From: Prevotella histicola JCM 15637 = DNF00424
GTDB lineage: Bacteria > Bacteroidota > Bacteroidia > Bacteroidales > Bacteroidaceae
Reading direction: 5' to 3'
Assembly: GCF_000613925.1 (NCBI RefSeq)
Contig: NZ_BAJX01000021.1
Span: 1-46,187, forward strand
DNA: 46,187 nucleotides
The notes below the pieces were generated by a model that did not search any database, was not told the origin of the DNA, and saw nothing but the letters and a program-made list of their open reading frames with translations. Both the position numbers and the translations under genes were made by a program. Shown in pieces: positions 26,962 through 35,486 of the stretch. Every line of letters starts with the position of its first letter. Positions within the stretch are counted from its first letter, which is position 1.

Positions 26962-27205
26962 TTAGGGCTTTCCTGGATTTACAGGCTTAATTGGTTTTTC
27001 TGGCTTGGGTTTAGGATGCACAATGGGGCATTGGCAGTTGCACACAGCTGTACCATCACAATCACTGCTGCTGCCTGTTGAACCACATGAGGCTGCTACC
27101 GAAACGGTATGCCCATTCCCGCCCATAACAAGAATCATAGATTCCTCGTTCAAGACAGACATTCCCCTTGATACATTTGATTTTTAGGAAATCGTAAATG
27201 TTCAT
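26962..27205 (-). CDS. GG-leader, Cys-rich peptide precursor (natural-product-like)
   Basis: The intact frame (27162-26962, 66 residues) begins MSVLNEESMILVMGGNG: an EES-x5-MGG leader end as in double-glycine-type precursors of Bacteroidales. The core has six Cys (SCGSTG, DCDG, VCNCQC) and a Pro/Lys tail (KPKPEKPIKPVNPGKP). Removing one base of the C4 run at 27164-27167 extends the leader upstream to an ATG ending at 27205 (MNIYDFLKIKCIKG), giving a ~29-residue leader, the normal size. Cleavage is expected after GG. Ser/Thr and Cys content would suit lanthionine formation, and a wrecked LanM gene lies 3 kb away. No transporter-peptidase gene is in the window. Confidence 0.65.
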
Positions 27206-27437
27206 AATTATAGATGATTTGATTATTACCCGCTTTGGCAATAGCAAGCAATGGGGTACTGGTGAAAAATAGTTAAGAAGACGATTGGCGCGAGCGAAAT
27301 ACCCGAAAGGCCTTTACTAATAACGCTTTCGTTGCCCACACGCTTTCGTTGCCCGCGCAACGGCATCGGCAAGTCTTTTACATCAAACAGCCCACCACCG
27401 CAAGCCGTAACGCAACCACGCACGCCCCAAAGCGGTC

Positions 27438-29029
27438 TCACTCTTTCAGCAGGCACTCTTCTTCCAAGTCGATGCGGTGAATGAAGTGTCGAACAATCTC
27501 CTCGTCCACCCTTTCGTTCTCGTTATTCAACTTGTTCAGCCACAACCGCTGTTCGTTCAGTATGTTATGATAGTTCTTGCGCAGCTCGTCATCGTACAAT
27601 GTGGCCAACCCTTCGCTCTCCAACTGCTCGTTCCAGTGCGTAACCAGGCTGTTCAACAGGGCCGAACGCTTAACATCCGCACACTTATTGTTGCGTTGAA
27701 GGAAATCCAGACTGGCCTGTGCCATACCAATTCGTATGATGCGTTCTGTCTCTTCGGGCGGCAGATGGTCGTCGTAGTTGGGAAATTTCACCCATTTAAG
27801 CAGCACTGGGAGCGTTAAACCCTGAAAAACAAGTGTGAGCGTAATCACCACAAAGGTGATATACAGCATCATGCTGCGTTCGGGAAAGGGCGTCTGTGTG
27901 CCTGGAATGTAGAGCGGAATGGCCAAAGCAGCCGCCAACGACACCACGCCGCGCATGCCCGTCCACCCTAAGACCAAGGGGCCGGCCATTCCTTGCGAAC
28001 GCGAATCGGCCACAGTGATGAACTTACTCATAAAGCGCGTGACGAACACCGCGCTAAACGCGGCACCCATACGTATTATAACCAGCGCGCCCGTAATCAG
28101 CAGTCCGTAGGCTGTTGCAGTCCAAAGGTTAACGCCATCGGCTTTAAGTCCAGCCATTATCTCGGGCAAGTCTAGTCCGATAAAAAGGAAAGCCAACCCG
28201 TTGAGCAAGAATATAAGGAAGTTCCACACGTTCTCGGCCCGCAGTCTAGACGAGAAACCGATGATGAGTATTCGGCGATAGCTGAAATACAAGCCGCCGC
28301 TAACCACCGACAACACGCCCGAAGCCTCAACCGTTTCGGCACAGATGTACATCAAGTAGGGGCTGATGATGGAGAACATGGTGTCGATATTCTCGTCCAT
28401 CGGCAGCCACTTGTACAGCTTGATAATCACATACGACAGCAACACGCCCACACCTGCACCGCCAATAACCATCCAAACGAACGAGGCGGCGGCCTGATGC
28501 CACACAAATTGGCCCGTACCAATGGCGATAAGGGCAAACTTTACGATGATAAGCGAACTGGCATCATTGAACAAACTCTCGCCTTCGAGTATGGCCGACA
28601 CGCGCCGCGGCACTTTAACAAACTTCATGATGGCTGCAGCCGACACGGCATCGGGCGGCGAAACGATGCCGCCAATCAAGAAACCTAGGGCAACAGAGAA
28701 CCCTGGAATGAACGTGTTGGCAATATACCCTACAACCAAAGCCGTAATAAACACAACGATAAAAGCGAACGAACCGATGATGCGCCGCCAGTGCCACAGC
28801 TCTTTCCACGAGTTGGCAGCTGCGGCCTCGTAGAGTATCGGAGGAAGAAACACGAGGAATATCACATCGGGATGGATGCGCAAACGGGGCATGCCGGGGA
28901 CGAAACTCAGGCTATGCCGCCCAAAACAAGCATCACGGGATAGGCCACCTTGATGCGATGGCTAACCATCAACAGCAAACAGATGGCTACAATCAGCAGA
29001 ATAGATACGATAAGTTGGTGTTCAATCAT
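27438..29029 (-). pseudogene. CPA1-type Na+/H+ antiporter, one single-base frameshift
   Basis: The first part (from the ATG ending at 29029: MIEHQLIVSILLIVAICLLL through VAYPVMLVLGGIA) breaks near 28910; inserting one C restores LSFVPGMPRLRI and joins the main frame (28892-27438) for a ~530-residue protein, normal for the family. About 12 transmembrane helices, with the family signatures FLPPILYEAA, GGIVSPPDAVSAAAI, EGESLFNDASSLI and GWTGMRGVVSLAAALAIP, then a cytoplasmic tail of ~100 residues. Function: sodium (or potassium) extrusion against protons and pH homeostasis. The region is visibly more GC-rich than its neighbours, suggesting a different origin. The frameshift may be a sequencing error. 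Confidence 0.85.
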
Positions 29030-29074
29030 ATTGAGTTGACGAGTTTAAGAGTTTATGAATTGATGAGTTGACGT

Positions 29075-29997
29075 CGAAGTCATCTAGACTTTTAAAATCT
29101 CTACAAATTGAGAGGTGTTTATTATCTTTGTACTGTAAAAACCAAGATAAACACTCCTCTCATGTACGAAGTACTGGACAAAGATACAATAAAATCTGAG
29201 ATCTTGCCATATTTGTCGGTGGAAAAACGCGGTTATGTTACAAAAAGTGACCTGGTGGAGGTCATTCAGTGCATTCTCTACAAGTTGAAAACGGGCTGTC
29301 AGTGGCACATGCTTCCCGTTTCAGCCATCTTCACGGGGAGGATTTTGAGCTACAAGAGTGTGTATGCCCATTTCCGCAAGTGGTCGAGGAACGGCGAATG
29401 GAAAAAGGTTTGGGGCATGATATTGAGCCGTCACAGGTCTTTCTTGGACATGTCCAGTGTGGATTTGGACGGCAGCCACACCACCACGCTTCGCGGTGGG
29501 GAGTGCTGTGGATACCAAGGATGCAAGAAAAGAACGACCACCAATGCCATCTATGTCACAGACCGGCAAGGCATACCGCTTGCCATGTCCACACCTGTTT
29601 CGGGTTCTCACAACAACCTTCACAACATCTCCCTGGTTCTTCAGGATTTGTTCGCAGGGATTAAGGATTCAGGCTTGTCCGTATCGGGACTCTTTCTCAA
29701 TGCAGATGCTGGCTTTGACTCTGCACTATTCAGGCGAGGTTGCCATCAGCAGGAGGTGTTCCCAAACGTCGCCTTCAATAAGCGGAGAGGGATGCGGAGA
29801 GATGACGAGTTATTTGATGAGCTGCTTTACAAGGAGAGATACAGCATTGAAAAGACCAATGCGTGGATGGACTCATACAGGAGCGTACTCAACAGGTTCG
29901 ATACCACACAAACCAGTTGGGAGGGATGGAACTATATCGCATTTATACTGATTTTTCTGAAAAAGATAAGAAAGAGGGAAAAGTCTAGATGACTTCG
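29075..29997 (+). mobile_element. IS5-family-like insertion sequence, 923 bp
   Basis: Inverted ends CGAAGTCATCTAGACTTTT (29075-29093) and its complement (29979-29997) are perfect over 19 bases. The transposase promoter has a TATCTTTG box near 29129. I cannot see a convincing target duplication, and the two flanks belong to different genes, so a deletion next to the element is likely. Confidence 0.9.
29162..29992 (+). CDS. IS5 family DDE transposase
   Basis: Start at ATG 29162 (MYEVLDKDTIKSEILPYL); upstream in-frame codons lie in the left end of the IS. 276 residues. The N-terminal domain has YVTKSDLVEVIQCILYKLKTG and the W-HML motif typical of DUF4096-type IS5 transposases. The catalytic core shows VDLDGSHTT (first Asp), LNADAGFDS (second Asp) and YSIEKTNAWMDSYR (Glu in the Y-IE motif). 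Complete and apparently functional. It ends five bases before the right terminus. Confidence 0.93.
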   Translation: MYEVLDKDTIKSEILPYLSVEKRGYVTKSDLVEVIQCILYKLKTGCQWHMLPVSAIFTGRILSYKSVYAHFRKWSRNGEWKKVWGMILSRHRSFLDMSSVDLDGSHTTTLRGGECCGYQGCKKRTTTNAIYVTDRQGIPLAMSTPVSGSHNNLHNISLVLQDLFAGIKDSGLSVSGLFLNADAGFDSALFRRGCHQQEVFPNVAFNKRRGMRRDDELFDELLYKERYSIEKTNAWMDSYRSVLNRFDTTQTSWEGWNYIAFILIFLKKIRKREKSR

Positions 29998-30957
29998 TAT
30001 ATATAATCGTTGGGTGTAGTAATACGCGACTTGTTTCTGCATTAAAGTTATATGCATTAAAGAAATCTAAAATTAGTTCTTTGTGCTTAAGCATCAAGTC
30101 ATAGGCATATTTAAATGTTATCAGGGATAATATCTTGCGAATTTAGAAAGTAGAATACGCATAAAAGTACACCCCAATTATGATAATATGTAGTTAAGTC
30201 AGATCGATAGTTTAGTTCTGAGCCATATGTTTTGTGTATATGCCAAAAGTGATCTTTGTAATTCTTGAACTTAGGGATTCTAAGTTTAATCTTCAACCCC
30301 AAAGTAGATAAGAAACGAATATAATCTACTAAAAAATGTTCGTTGTCTGCATTCCTCGGCTTATAATAAAGTCTCTTCCCACAATTAAAATCCACCGCCA
30401 TAACACATTTGCCAAAGTGAATGTCTCCAGAGAACATTTTAACCTTCTCTATATTTGACTCTTCTAATTCAAAGAAATCATTTAATTGAGACTTCTCTTC
30501 CTCAAATTTGTGGGAGAAAGAAGTAACATAATTAATAATCCTGTAAGTGTAGGTTTCTAACAGATGGATGGGTAAGATTAGGATATTTCTCAAAAAAATA
30601 TTTTATCCATTCATCAGTTCGTGACAAAGTGTTTATAAAAAAAAGCTCCTTCCCTTTTTGATTATCCCCTTTTGCCAGATCGTAGTTTATAGCTAATTTT
30701 AACTCGTATTTGTAAACTGAGTCCACATAATTTGAATAAGCATACCTTACAATTTGATATGTAACACCGTTTATGCACTCTTTATTTAGGCATTGAGCAT
30801 CTTTTAGCAAGAGTGAAATTAATTTGACCACTAATACATAATATGACGGACAAAAACATCCCTCATACATTGCAGAAGGTGTACAAGAAAGAGAGTTGTT
30901 ACATAAGAGCAACCTGGTTATAAAAGTGTTATTTTCGTCATTAAACATACTCGCCAT
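29998..30957 (-). pseudogene. lanM: Remnant of a type II lanthipeptide synthetase (LanM), dehydratase part
   Basis: Three consecutive frames align with the LanM dehydratase (DUF4135). 30957 to about 30560 has the N-terminal region (LFFINTLSRTDEWIKYFFEK, YPNLTH). 30580-30111 carries HLLETYTYRIINYV, then GDIHFGKCVMAVDF, RLYYKPRNADNEHF and YYHNWGVLLCVFYFLNSQDI, the last being the usual G-LL-LLY-LN--D motif. 30110-29998 carries FKYAYDLMLKHKEL and SRVLLHPTIIYT (the R-x-x-x-R/HPT-x-Y region). Between the second and third pieces an internal part is missing. The IS end follows directly, so the C-terminal cyclase (LanC-like) domain is gone. The gene is dead. It implies a former lanthipeptide locus in this island. 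Confidence 0.75.
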
Positions 30958-30971
30958 TATATACGATTAAT

Positions 30972-31212
30972 ATCATGCTCCAATTGGTGCACATAGGCAG
31001 TGCGTTTCTTGTCATATTCCTTGAACTTTTCCATAGCACGCTGTGCCCAAAAAGCTTTTCTTGGTCCTCAGTTAGGAATTCGGAATTGGGTGTTTGAGAT
31101 TTAAAGTCCATATTTATGTCATTTTGTTGGCTAAAGTACATCAAATAAATCATCTGAACAAACATTCCTATCCCTTTTTTACTTTTTCTCATATCATACT
31201 CGCTTTAGATGT
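30972..31212. repeat. ~240-bp direct repeat, right copy bounding the island
   Basis: Partner of 24410-24650. It contains a non-functional fragment of the 5' end of the coiled-coil gene, reaching up to the ATG region near 31112. Confidence 0.9.
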
Positions 31213-31319
31213 GTTCCGTCTGTCGGTAATCTTCTGAAAGTCTGATGTTATAGATGTTTCTGACGCAAGGAGTAATATTAATTAACGCTTAAGAACGCTA
31301 CTTTTCTACCCATAACAAT

Positions 31320-31327
31320 TACCTTTG
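31320..31327 (+). promoter_or_regulatory. Promoter of the PanE-like gene
   Basis: TACCTTTG box about 100 bases before the ATG at 31429. Confidence 0.5.
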
Positions 31328-31428
31328 TATCGACGTTCCGACTCTGTTTTATACACAAAATATGGACAGATTGGGGAGGAATGTGGGAATGAAAGCTATT
31401 GATTTGTAAAATAAAAACGTATCACAAC

Positions 31429-32430
31429 ATGGATGTTTTGGTTGTAGGATTGGGGGTTATTGGCACTACTTACGGACTTGTCTTCAAACAGGCAGGACAC
31501 AATGTTGAACATTACATAAGGGAAGGGAGCAGAAAGAGGAACATAAAACGCCTCACGGTCTCTCTGCTCGATGGGCGAAAGACGACGAAAGGCATCGGGA
31601 CGACAAGTGAATACACGGTACTGACATGCTCAAAACGGGCGTATGACATGATCGTCATCAGCATCACACAAGGGAAAATTGCTGATGTTATGCAGGAGAT
31701 AAAGCATGCAGGAATAACGGGAACGGTACTGTTATGTTGTAATATATGGTACGACAAACAACAGCTTCATGAGATGATGACGGGATATCATTACATCCTC
31801 GGATTCCCTGTTGCAGGTGGTTCGCTCCGCAAAGGGGACACGGAGGAGGAGATGAAGTTGGAGGCTTGTCTGTTCAATCATTTCATGTTAGAGAGAGAAG
31901 ACCATACAAACATCACCAATTATCAAAATATTTACCAGTTGTTTACTTCTTGTAATATCAAATTAGAACATCCACATGACATGCTGGAATGGACATGGAT
32001 ACACATGGCAGTGAATGCCGCAGTCATTAGTGTGGCTGGAAAACACGGGGATATCACCAACAGTTCGGAGGCTGCCCGCAGTCTGATGAACTCGGTTTCC
32101 TTACTCAGAAACGTCATAAAGGTCATCCGAGAGACTACAAAGATAGTCGTTTCACGGGGTGTTACATTGTCAAAATATTACAACGAACTATGGTTTTACA
32201 AGTTACCTTCCTGTCTTTCTGCCCGTTTCATGAAACGTATGTTTGCCCGAAACCAACTCACAAGAAGAATCATGGAGCTACATGGCGACACCGCCGACCT
32301 GCTTTACATCTGCAACAGTGTCTACCAAACAGGCACAACCGCCCACGTTCCTGCACCGCTTTTTTATTCTTACATGGATGAAATCATAAAGAAAAGTGAC
32401 AAGATAAACGGTGATAAAACGTCCCAATAA
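31429..32430 (+). CDS. Ketopantoate reductase (PanE/ApbA) family oxidoreductase
   Basis: Start at ATG 31429 (MDVLVVGLGVIGTTYGLVF); the upstream TTG at 31399 adds ten unlikely residues. 333 residues. The N-terminal Rossmann fold has the GLGVIGTTYG dinucleotide loop, the GHNVEHYIR strand, then CNIWYDKQQL and GFPVAGGSL around the active site. The C-terminal helical domain (about 190-310) is present but diverged, and the canonical PanE Lys/Asn/Glu set is not obvious. True pantothenate synthesis is uncertain; a general 2-dehydropantoate-2-reductase-like enzyme is safer. Its 3' end abuts a restriction-enzyme remnant on the other strand. Confidence 0.75.
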   Translation: MDVLVVGLGVIGTTYGLVFKQAGHNVEHYIREGSRKRNIKRLTVSLLDGRKTTKGIGTTSEYTVLTCSKRAYDMIVISITQGKIADVMQEIKHAGITGTVLLCCNIWYDKQQLHEMMTGYHYILGFPVAGGSLRKGDTEEEMKLEACLFNHFMLEREDHTNITNYQNIYQLFTSCNIKLEHPHDMLEWTWIHMAVNAAVISVAGKHGDITNSSEAARSLMNSVSLLRNVIKVIRETTKIVVSRGVTLSKYYNELWFYKLPSCLSARFMKRMFARNQLTRRIMELHGDTADLLYICNSVYQTGTTAHVPAPLFYSYMDEIIKKSDKINGDKTSQ

Positions 32431-32431
32431 C

Positions 32432-32674
32432 TGATACTATCTTGTGTTCCAAACCACTTATTATTGTTTTTTTGCGAGCCTTGATTTTGACACCGTTAAC
32501 ATTGTGGACCATTCCAGTTTGCTACAGTCTTTCAATGCCATAAGATAGTAAATATTGCTTAAAAGATGGGTATTTTTCGATGTCATAATGAAGCGATGGG
32601 AATGTGGCAATAAGCCATAGATCCGCCCCCTCATAGTTATATCGCTTTATATCCCTGCCCGTAAAATAGCTCAT
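32432..32674 (-). pseudogene. Remnant of an Eco57I-type (type IIG) restriction-modification methylase, specificity end
   Basis: The frame from the ATG ending at 32674 reads FTGRDIKRYNYEGADLWLIA, DIEKYPSFKQYL and SYGIERL, then TAG. Reading on gives QTG..VNGVKIKARKKT and, after a one-base shift in the A7 run near 32465, NNKWFGTQDSISYWD. This order (GRDIKRY..ADLWLI, IE-YP-K-L, IERLEQTG, KARKKTNNKWFETQDSI) is the C-terminal TaqI-like specificity region of Eco57I-like enzymes. Everything N-terminal is missing and at least two inactivating changes are present. Confidence 0.6.
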
Positions 32675-32831
32675 TAATATTTTACCAATCCTTTGAGACT
32701 AATAAACCGTGCAAGGGTATTCCTATCTACGTGAGAAAGCTTAGCAATCTTGCGTAAAGATGTTCTATTCTTTAATAGTTCACATATAAGTACTTCTTTA
32801 CCAGAAAGTTTATATTTATCAGAAGAACTTT
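32674..32831 (-). pseudogene. C-terminal HTH fragment of a serine recombinase / invertase
   Basis: The translated piece KYKLSGKEVLICELLKN, RTSLRKIAKLSHVDRNTLAR, FISLKGLVKY ends at TAA (32676-32674). It matches the DNA-binding tail of resolvase/invertase proteins (L-x-I-A-x-L..V-R-x-T-L-x-x-F). The catalytic domain is absent: an in-frame stop lies just before it (near 32833). It abuts the restriction-enzyme remnant, so both may come from one lost element. Confidence 0.5.
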
Positions 32832-32933
32832 AAGTGGTGTACCCAGCAGCAAAGAGTATTATACTTTCAACAGCATCTGAAATGCTCGTTGACACATAAA
32901 TTATCCTCATACAAGCACTTATTAATACCAATG

Positions 32934-32962
32934 CTGACTGTTATAAATTTTATAACTGTCAG
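32934..32962. promoter_or_regulatory. 29-bp near-perfect palindrome
   Basis: CTGAC-T-GTTATAAA-T-TTTATAAC-T-GTCAG. A second inverted pair GATAAATA/TATTTATC spans 32962-32995. It lies between the recombinase remnant and the YtxH gene, so it could be an operator, an old recombination site or a plasmid/phage remnant. 32832-33220 otherwise shows no gene. Confidence 0.5.
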
Positions 32963-33220
32963 ATAAATATTATCTTTTAGTAGACTCTATTTATCAGATA
33001 GAAAAAAAGTTAACATACAAAACATTATCCTAAGATAAACAGGTTGAATGTTATTTTTGTATCATTCTATCGGAATTCTCGTATAAGGTTTGTTCTTATC
33101 ATCATTATGTTGTATCTTTATATCAGAGTTTAGTTGGCTTATGTGACAAAGGTCATCATAACAAACATATTTTTGCAACATAAGTCTTACACTTTATAAC
33201 ATAATTAAAACAGAAAAGCT

Positions 33221-33526
33221 ATGTCAAAATTTGGAAGCATTGTATTAGGAGTAGCAGCTGGCACAGTTGCAAGTATAGGTATACTTTTTGCACTTGACAA
33301 AGATAAAACCTTATGTAAAAAGAATTCTATAGGCGATAAAGTTGATGGTTTGAAAGATCAGTTAGATAGTCTTACCAGAAAAATGCGTGATAAATCAATG
33401 GAGTTAAAAGGCTCTTTAGAAGAAAAGGTAGACTCGCTTTTATCAGATTCAGACAATAAGCCAGAAGATCTTATCAAACTATTAGAAAAGAAATTAGCTT
33501 ATTTGAAAGAAAAAGCTAAGAAATAA
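33221..33526 (+). CDS. YtxH-domain-like small membrane protein
   Basis: 101 residues. One N-terminal hydrophobic segment (IVLGVAAGTVASIGILFAL, residues 7-25), then a basic, coiled-coil-prone region (LKDQLDSLTRKMRDKSMELK, EEKVDSLL, LEKKLAYLKEKAKK). This is the layout of YtxH / gas-vesicle-like stress proteins, which sit in the membrane with a cytoplasmic helical tail. Function not known. A lipoprotein gene follows after 45 bases, probably in the same transcript. Confidence 0.75.
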   Translation: MSKFGSIVLGVAAGTVASIGILFALDKDKTLCKKNSIGDKVDGLKDQLDSLTRKMRDKSMELKGSLEEKVDSLLSDSDNKPEDLIKLLEKKLAYLKEKAKK

Positions 33527-33571
33527 TATTAGGTAATTAGGAATCACTAAAATCAAAATAAGAAAATAAGT

Positions 33572-33958
33572 ATGAAAAGAATCTTCAGTTTAGCTACTTT
33601 GATTTGCTTATTCATAGTAGCTCTTACTTCAATCTCTTGTAGTAAGACAGATGACCCAACAGACAATGAAATATTTATAGGAACATACAAAGGAAGAATC
33701 ACTTATTCTGGTAATGGAATAAAGAAAAGTGCCGAAAATGGTTCTATAACCGTCATTAAAGCTGCTGACAGTTATTATTTTAGGTTTTCAGACGGTATCC
33801 CTGACCTGAAAGGCGTAACTTTTAAAAAGGAAGGTGACCACACTTTAGTGAATATCGACTTGAAAGAAGGTCTAAAAATAATTAGAATCGATGCTTCTTC
33901 ATTGCATATTCTATACACTAAAGACGGGAAAATATGGACTGCTAACGGAAAGAGATAG
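33572..33958 (+). CDS. Small lipoprotein, unknown function
   Basis: 128 residues: signal peptide with lipobox (ALTSISC, Cys at about 23), followed by SKTDDPTDNE, a typical exposed linker, and a ~100-residue beta-rich domain (IFIGTYKGRITYSG, ADSYYFRFSDGIPD). I do not recognise the domain. It follows the YtxH-like gene and is closed by a strong terminator. Confidence 0.75.
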   Translation: MKRIFSLATLICLFIVALTSISCSKTDDPTDNEIFIGTYKGRITYSGNGIKKSAENGSITVIKAADSYYFRFSDGIPDLKGVTFKKEGDHTLVNIDLKEGLKIIRIDASSLHILYTKDGKIWTANGKR

Positions 33959-33977
33959 TCCAGAACGAGATAAGAGT

Positions 33978-34010
33978 AAAGCCCCGAGATGTTATACATT
34001 TCGGGGCTTT
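33978..34010. terminator. Bidirectional intrinsic terminator
   Basis: AAAGCCCCGA pairs with TCGGGGCTTT, with A- and T-rich flanks on both sides. It separates the plus-strand lipoprotein from the minus-strand toxin-immunity array. Confidence 0.9.
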
Positions 34011-34050
34011 ACATTTATTAGATTGGGAGATTCAAGTCCCAATCACCTGA

Positions 34051-34936
34051 TCATAAGGAGTATCCTTCGTCTAATGAGAGTTCTTTTAGCGCCTTATCAT
34101 TTATTATTTCTAACTTGATGGGATAAGGGAAGTTCCAATCGTCAATCAATAGACTTCGATAATTGGGTATCTTATGACTATGCAAGAGCTTCTGTTTGTT
34201 CAATAAATCTCCTGATTGTTTTAGATTATACAGCACTATCAAGTGCCCATTCCAAAAGAAATAACCATTAAGTTTTGAAGAATCATAAAAAATCATTGGA
34301 CGGAAGATAACATACTGCCTACCCTTCTCTTGTTTAAAACGAAGCTCAAATAATACTGAAGGATTGTTTTCAATATAGCTATGAAGAAAATACTGAAGGA
34401 TTGTTTTCAATATAGCTATGAAGAAATTTCTTTAATCCCGTATTCTTTATAACATTTGTATCAACATATCTTCCTCCCTTAGATAATAAGGAGAAACCTT
34501 TGGGAATTCTAACGATTTTATTTTCATTAGTGATAAGAAATGCTCGTTGAATTGGCTCCGTTATACCTTTTGATTGGAAAACATTTCTGTAGCCATCTAT
34601 CTTGCCACTATATTTCTTTAAGACTTTTGTGTCTACTATATGTGTCCTATCTAAACTATCCGTCTGGAAATATGTTATTAACTTTCCATTATAGATATAA
34701 TAACCATCAATCATGTCCGGGTCATAAGCACCTAACCCTGTCATAAATAACAAGTTATAATTATTAATTTTAGACACTTGTATTTGTATCACATTATACT
34801 CTGGATGCTCTTTAGAGAATTGGTCAAGCACATATTGTAGAGATAGAGAAAATGGTTCCTTTTTGATTGTACAACCCGAAAGTGCAAAAAAGAGAACCGA
34901 AACAAAAAACGTTTTCGTAATATTATCTATAGACAT
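34051..34936 (-). pseudogene. Lipoprotein immunity candidate broken by a 37-bp tandem duplication
   Basis: The N-terminal frame (34936-34379) has a lipobox signal peptide (FFALSGC) and DPDMIDGYYIYNGKLITYF. The second frame (34410-34051) continues with FLHSYIENNPSVLFELRF, FYDSSKLNGYFFWNGHLIVLY and a DEGYSL end. Both frames contain FLHSYIENNPSV because 34352-34388 is repeated at 34389-34425; 37 is not a multiple of three. Deleting one copy rebuilds a single ~280-residue lipoprotein with two homologous halves (GYYIYNGKLITYF / GYFFWNGHLIVLY). It is the last gene of the array, so likely an orphan immunity protein. Confidence 0.7.
34352..34425. repeat. 37-bp tandem duplication
   Basis: Two identical 37-base units starting AATACTGAAGG, at 34352 and 34389. 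The duplication breaks the reading frame of the lipoprotein gene. Confidence 0.9.
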
Positions 34937-34996
34937 ACTTTCTTATTCGCTGATTCATTCCTTACCAGTGTTGGACTACCGTTGGCATCATAGGTA
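34937..34996 (-). pseudogene. Rhs-repeat scrap
   Basis: Reads NNTYDANGSPTLVRNE on the minus strand, a fragment of an Rhs/YD repeat between two immunity candidates. It marks a former toxin module junction. Confidence 0.6.
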
Positions 34997-35485
34997 TTAT
35001 TTATTGTTATATGTTACATATTGATTTGCGACAAATGATTTAATGTGGAAATCTGAAGTATAGTATATACCCTCGATAAGTTCATACTTCTTAAGAGACA
35101 TTTTAACAGTTTCCATTCTCGTGGAAGAGAACATATTTCGTTTTTCTTTCTTAATAAAAACAGTCACCTCGTCTAAAGGTGAACTCCTATAAGTATAGGT
35201 AGTATCCTTGAGAGAAAAGATTACATGATGTTCTTCATCAAGGTATGTGTTACCTCTCCTTGGTAATTTGGTTCTACGGACGAATTCTTCCTCTTTCCCA
35301 TTTTTATCCAAGGATTTTATTAAAATAGAATCTCTAAAATATTCTACCTCAATTTGATTCTTCACTTCTCCTATAAATATCTCTTTATTTTGCTGGTTAC
35401 ATGAGATAAAACAAAACAGCATACATACTCCTATAGCCTCCCAAGCAATAGAAAACTGTAAAAGGTGTGATTTGAGATTTTTCAT
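34997..35485 (-). CDS. Lipoprotein, probable immunity protein
   Basis: 162 residues with a long N-terminal hydrophobic segment and lipobox (FCFISC, about residue 29). The rest is beta-rich and charged (IEVEYFRDSILIKSL, FIKKEKRNMFSS); no known family recognised. It starts one base after the end of the preceding toxin tip, the normal toxin-immunity arrangement. An outer-membrane or periplasmic location would suit protection from an imported toxin. Confidence 0.65.
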   Translation of the reverse strand: MKNLKSHLLQFSIAWEAIGVCMLFCFISCNQQNKEIFIGEVKNQIEVEYFRDSILIKSLDKNGKEEEFVRRTKLPRRGNTYLDEEHHVIFSLKDTTYTYRSSPLDEVTVFIKKEKRNMFSSTRMETVKMSLKKYELIEGIYYTSDFHIKSFVANQYVTYNNK

Positions 35486-35486
35486 T

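Noticed and set aside
27226..27456. 76-residue minus-strand frame downstream of the antiporter
   Set aside because: It overlaps the antiporter end, is rich in Arg/Gly/Val from GC-rich DNA and shows no start signal or family.
29075..29997. Target-site duplication of the IS
   Set aside because: Flanks of the inverted ends (GACGT left, TATAT right) do not match; I prefer a deletion or recombination beside the IS to a forced duplication.
30941..31192. 83-residue minus-strand frame at the right island repeat
   Set aside because: It is a frameshifted fragment of the duplicated 5' end of the coiled-coil gene, joined to unrelated sequence.
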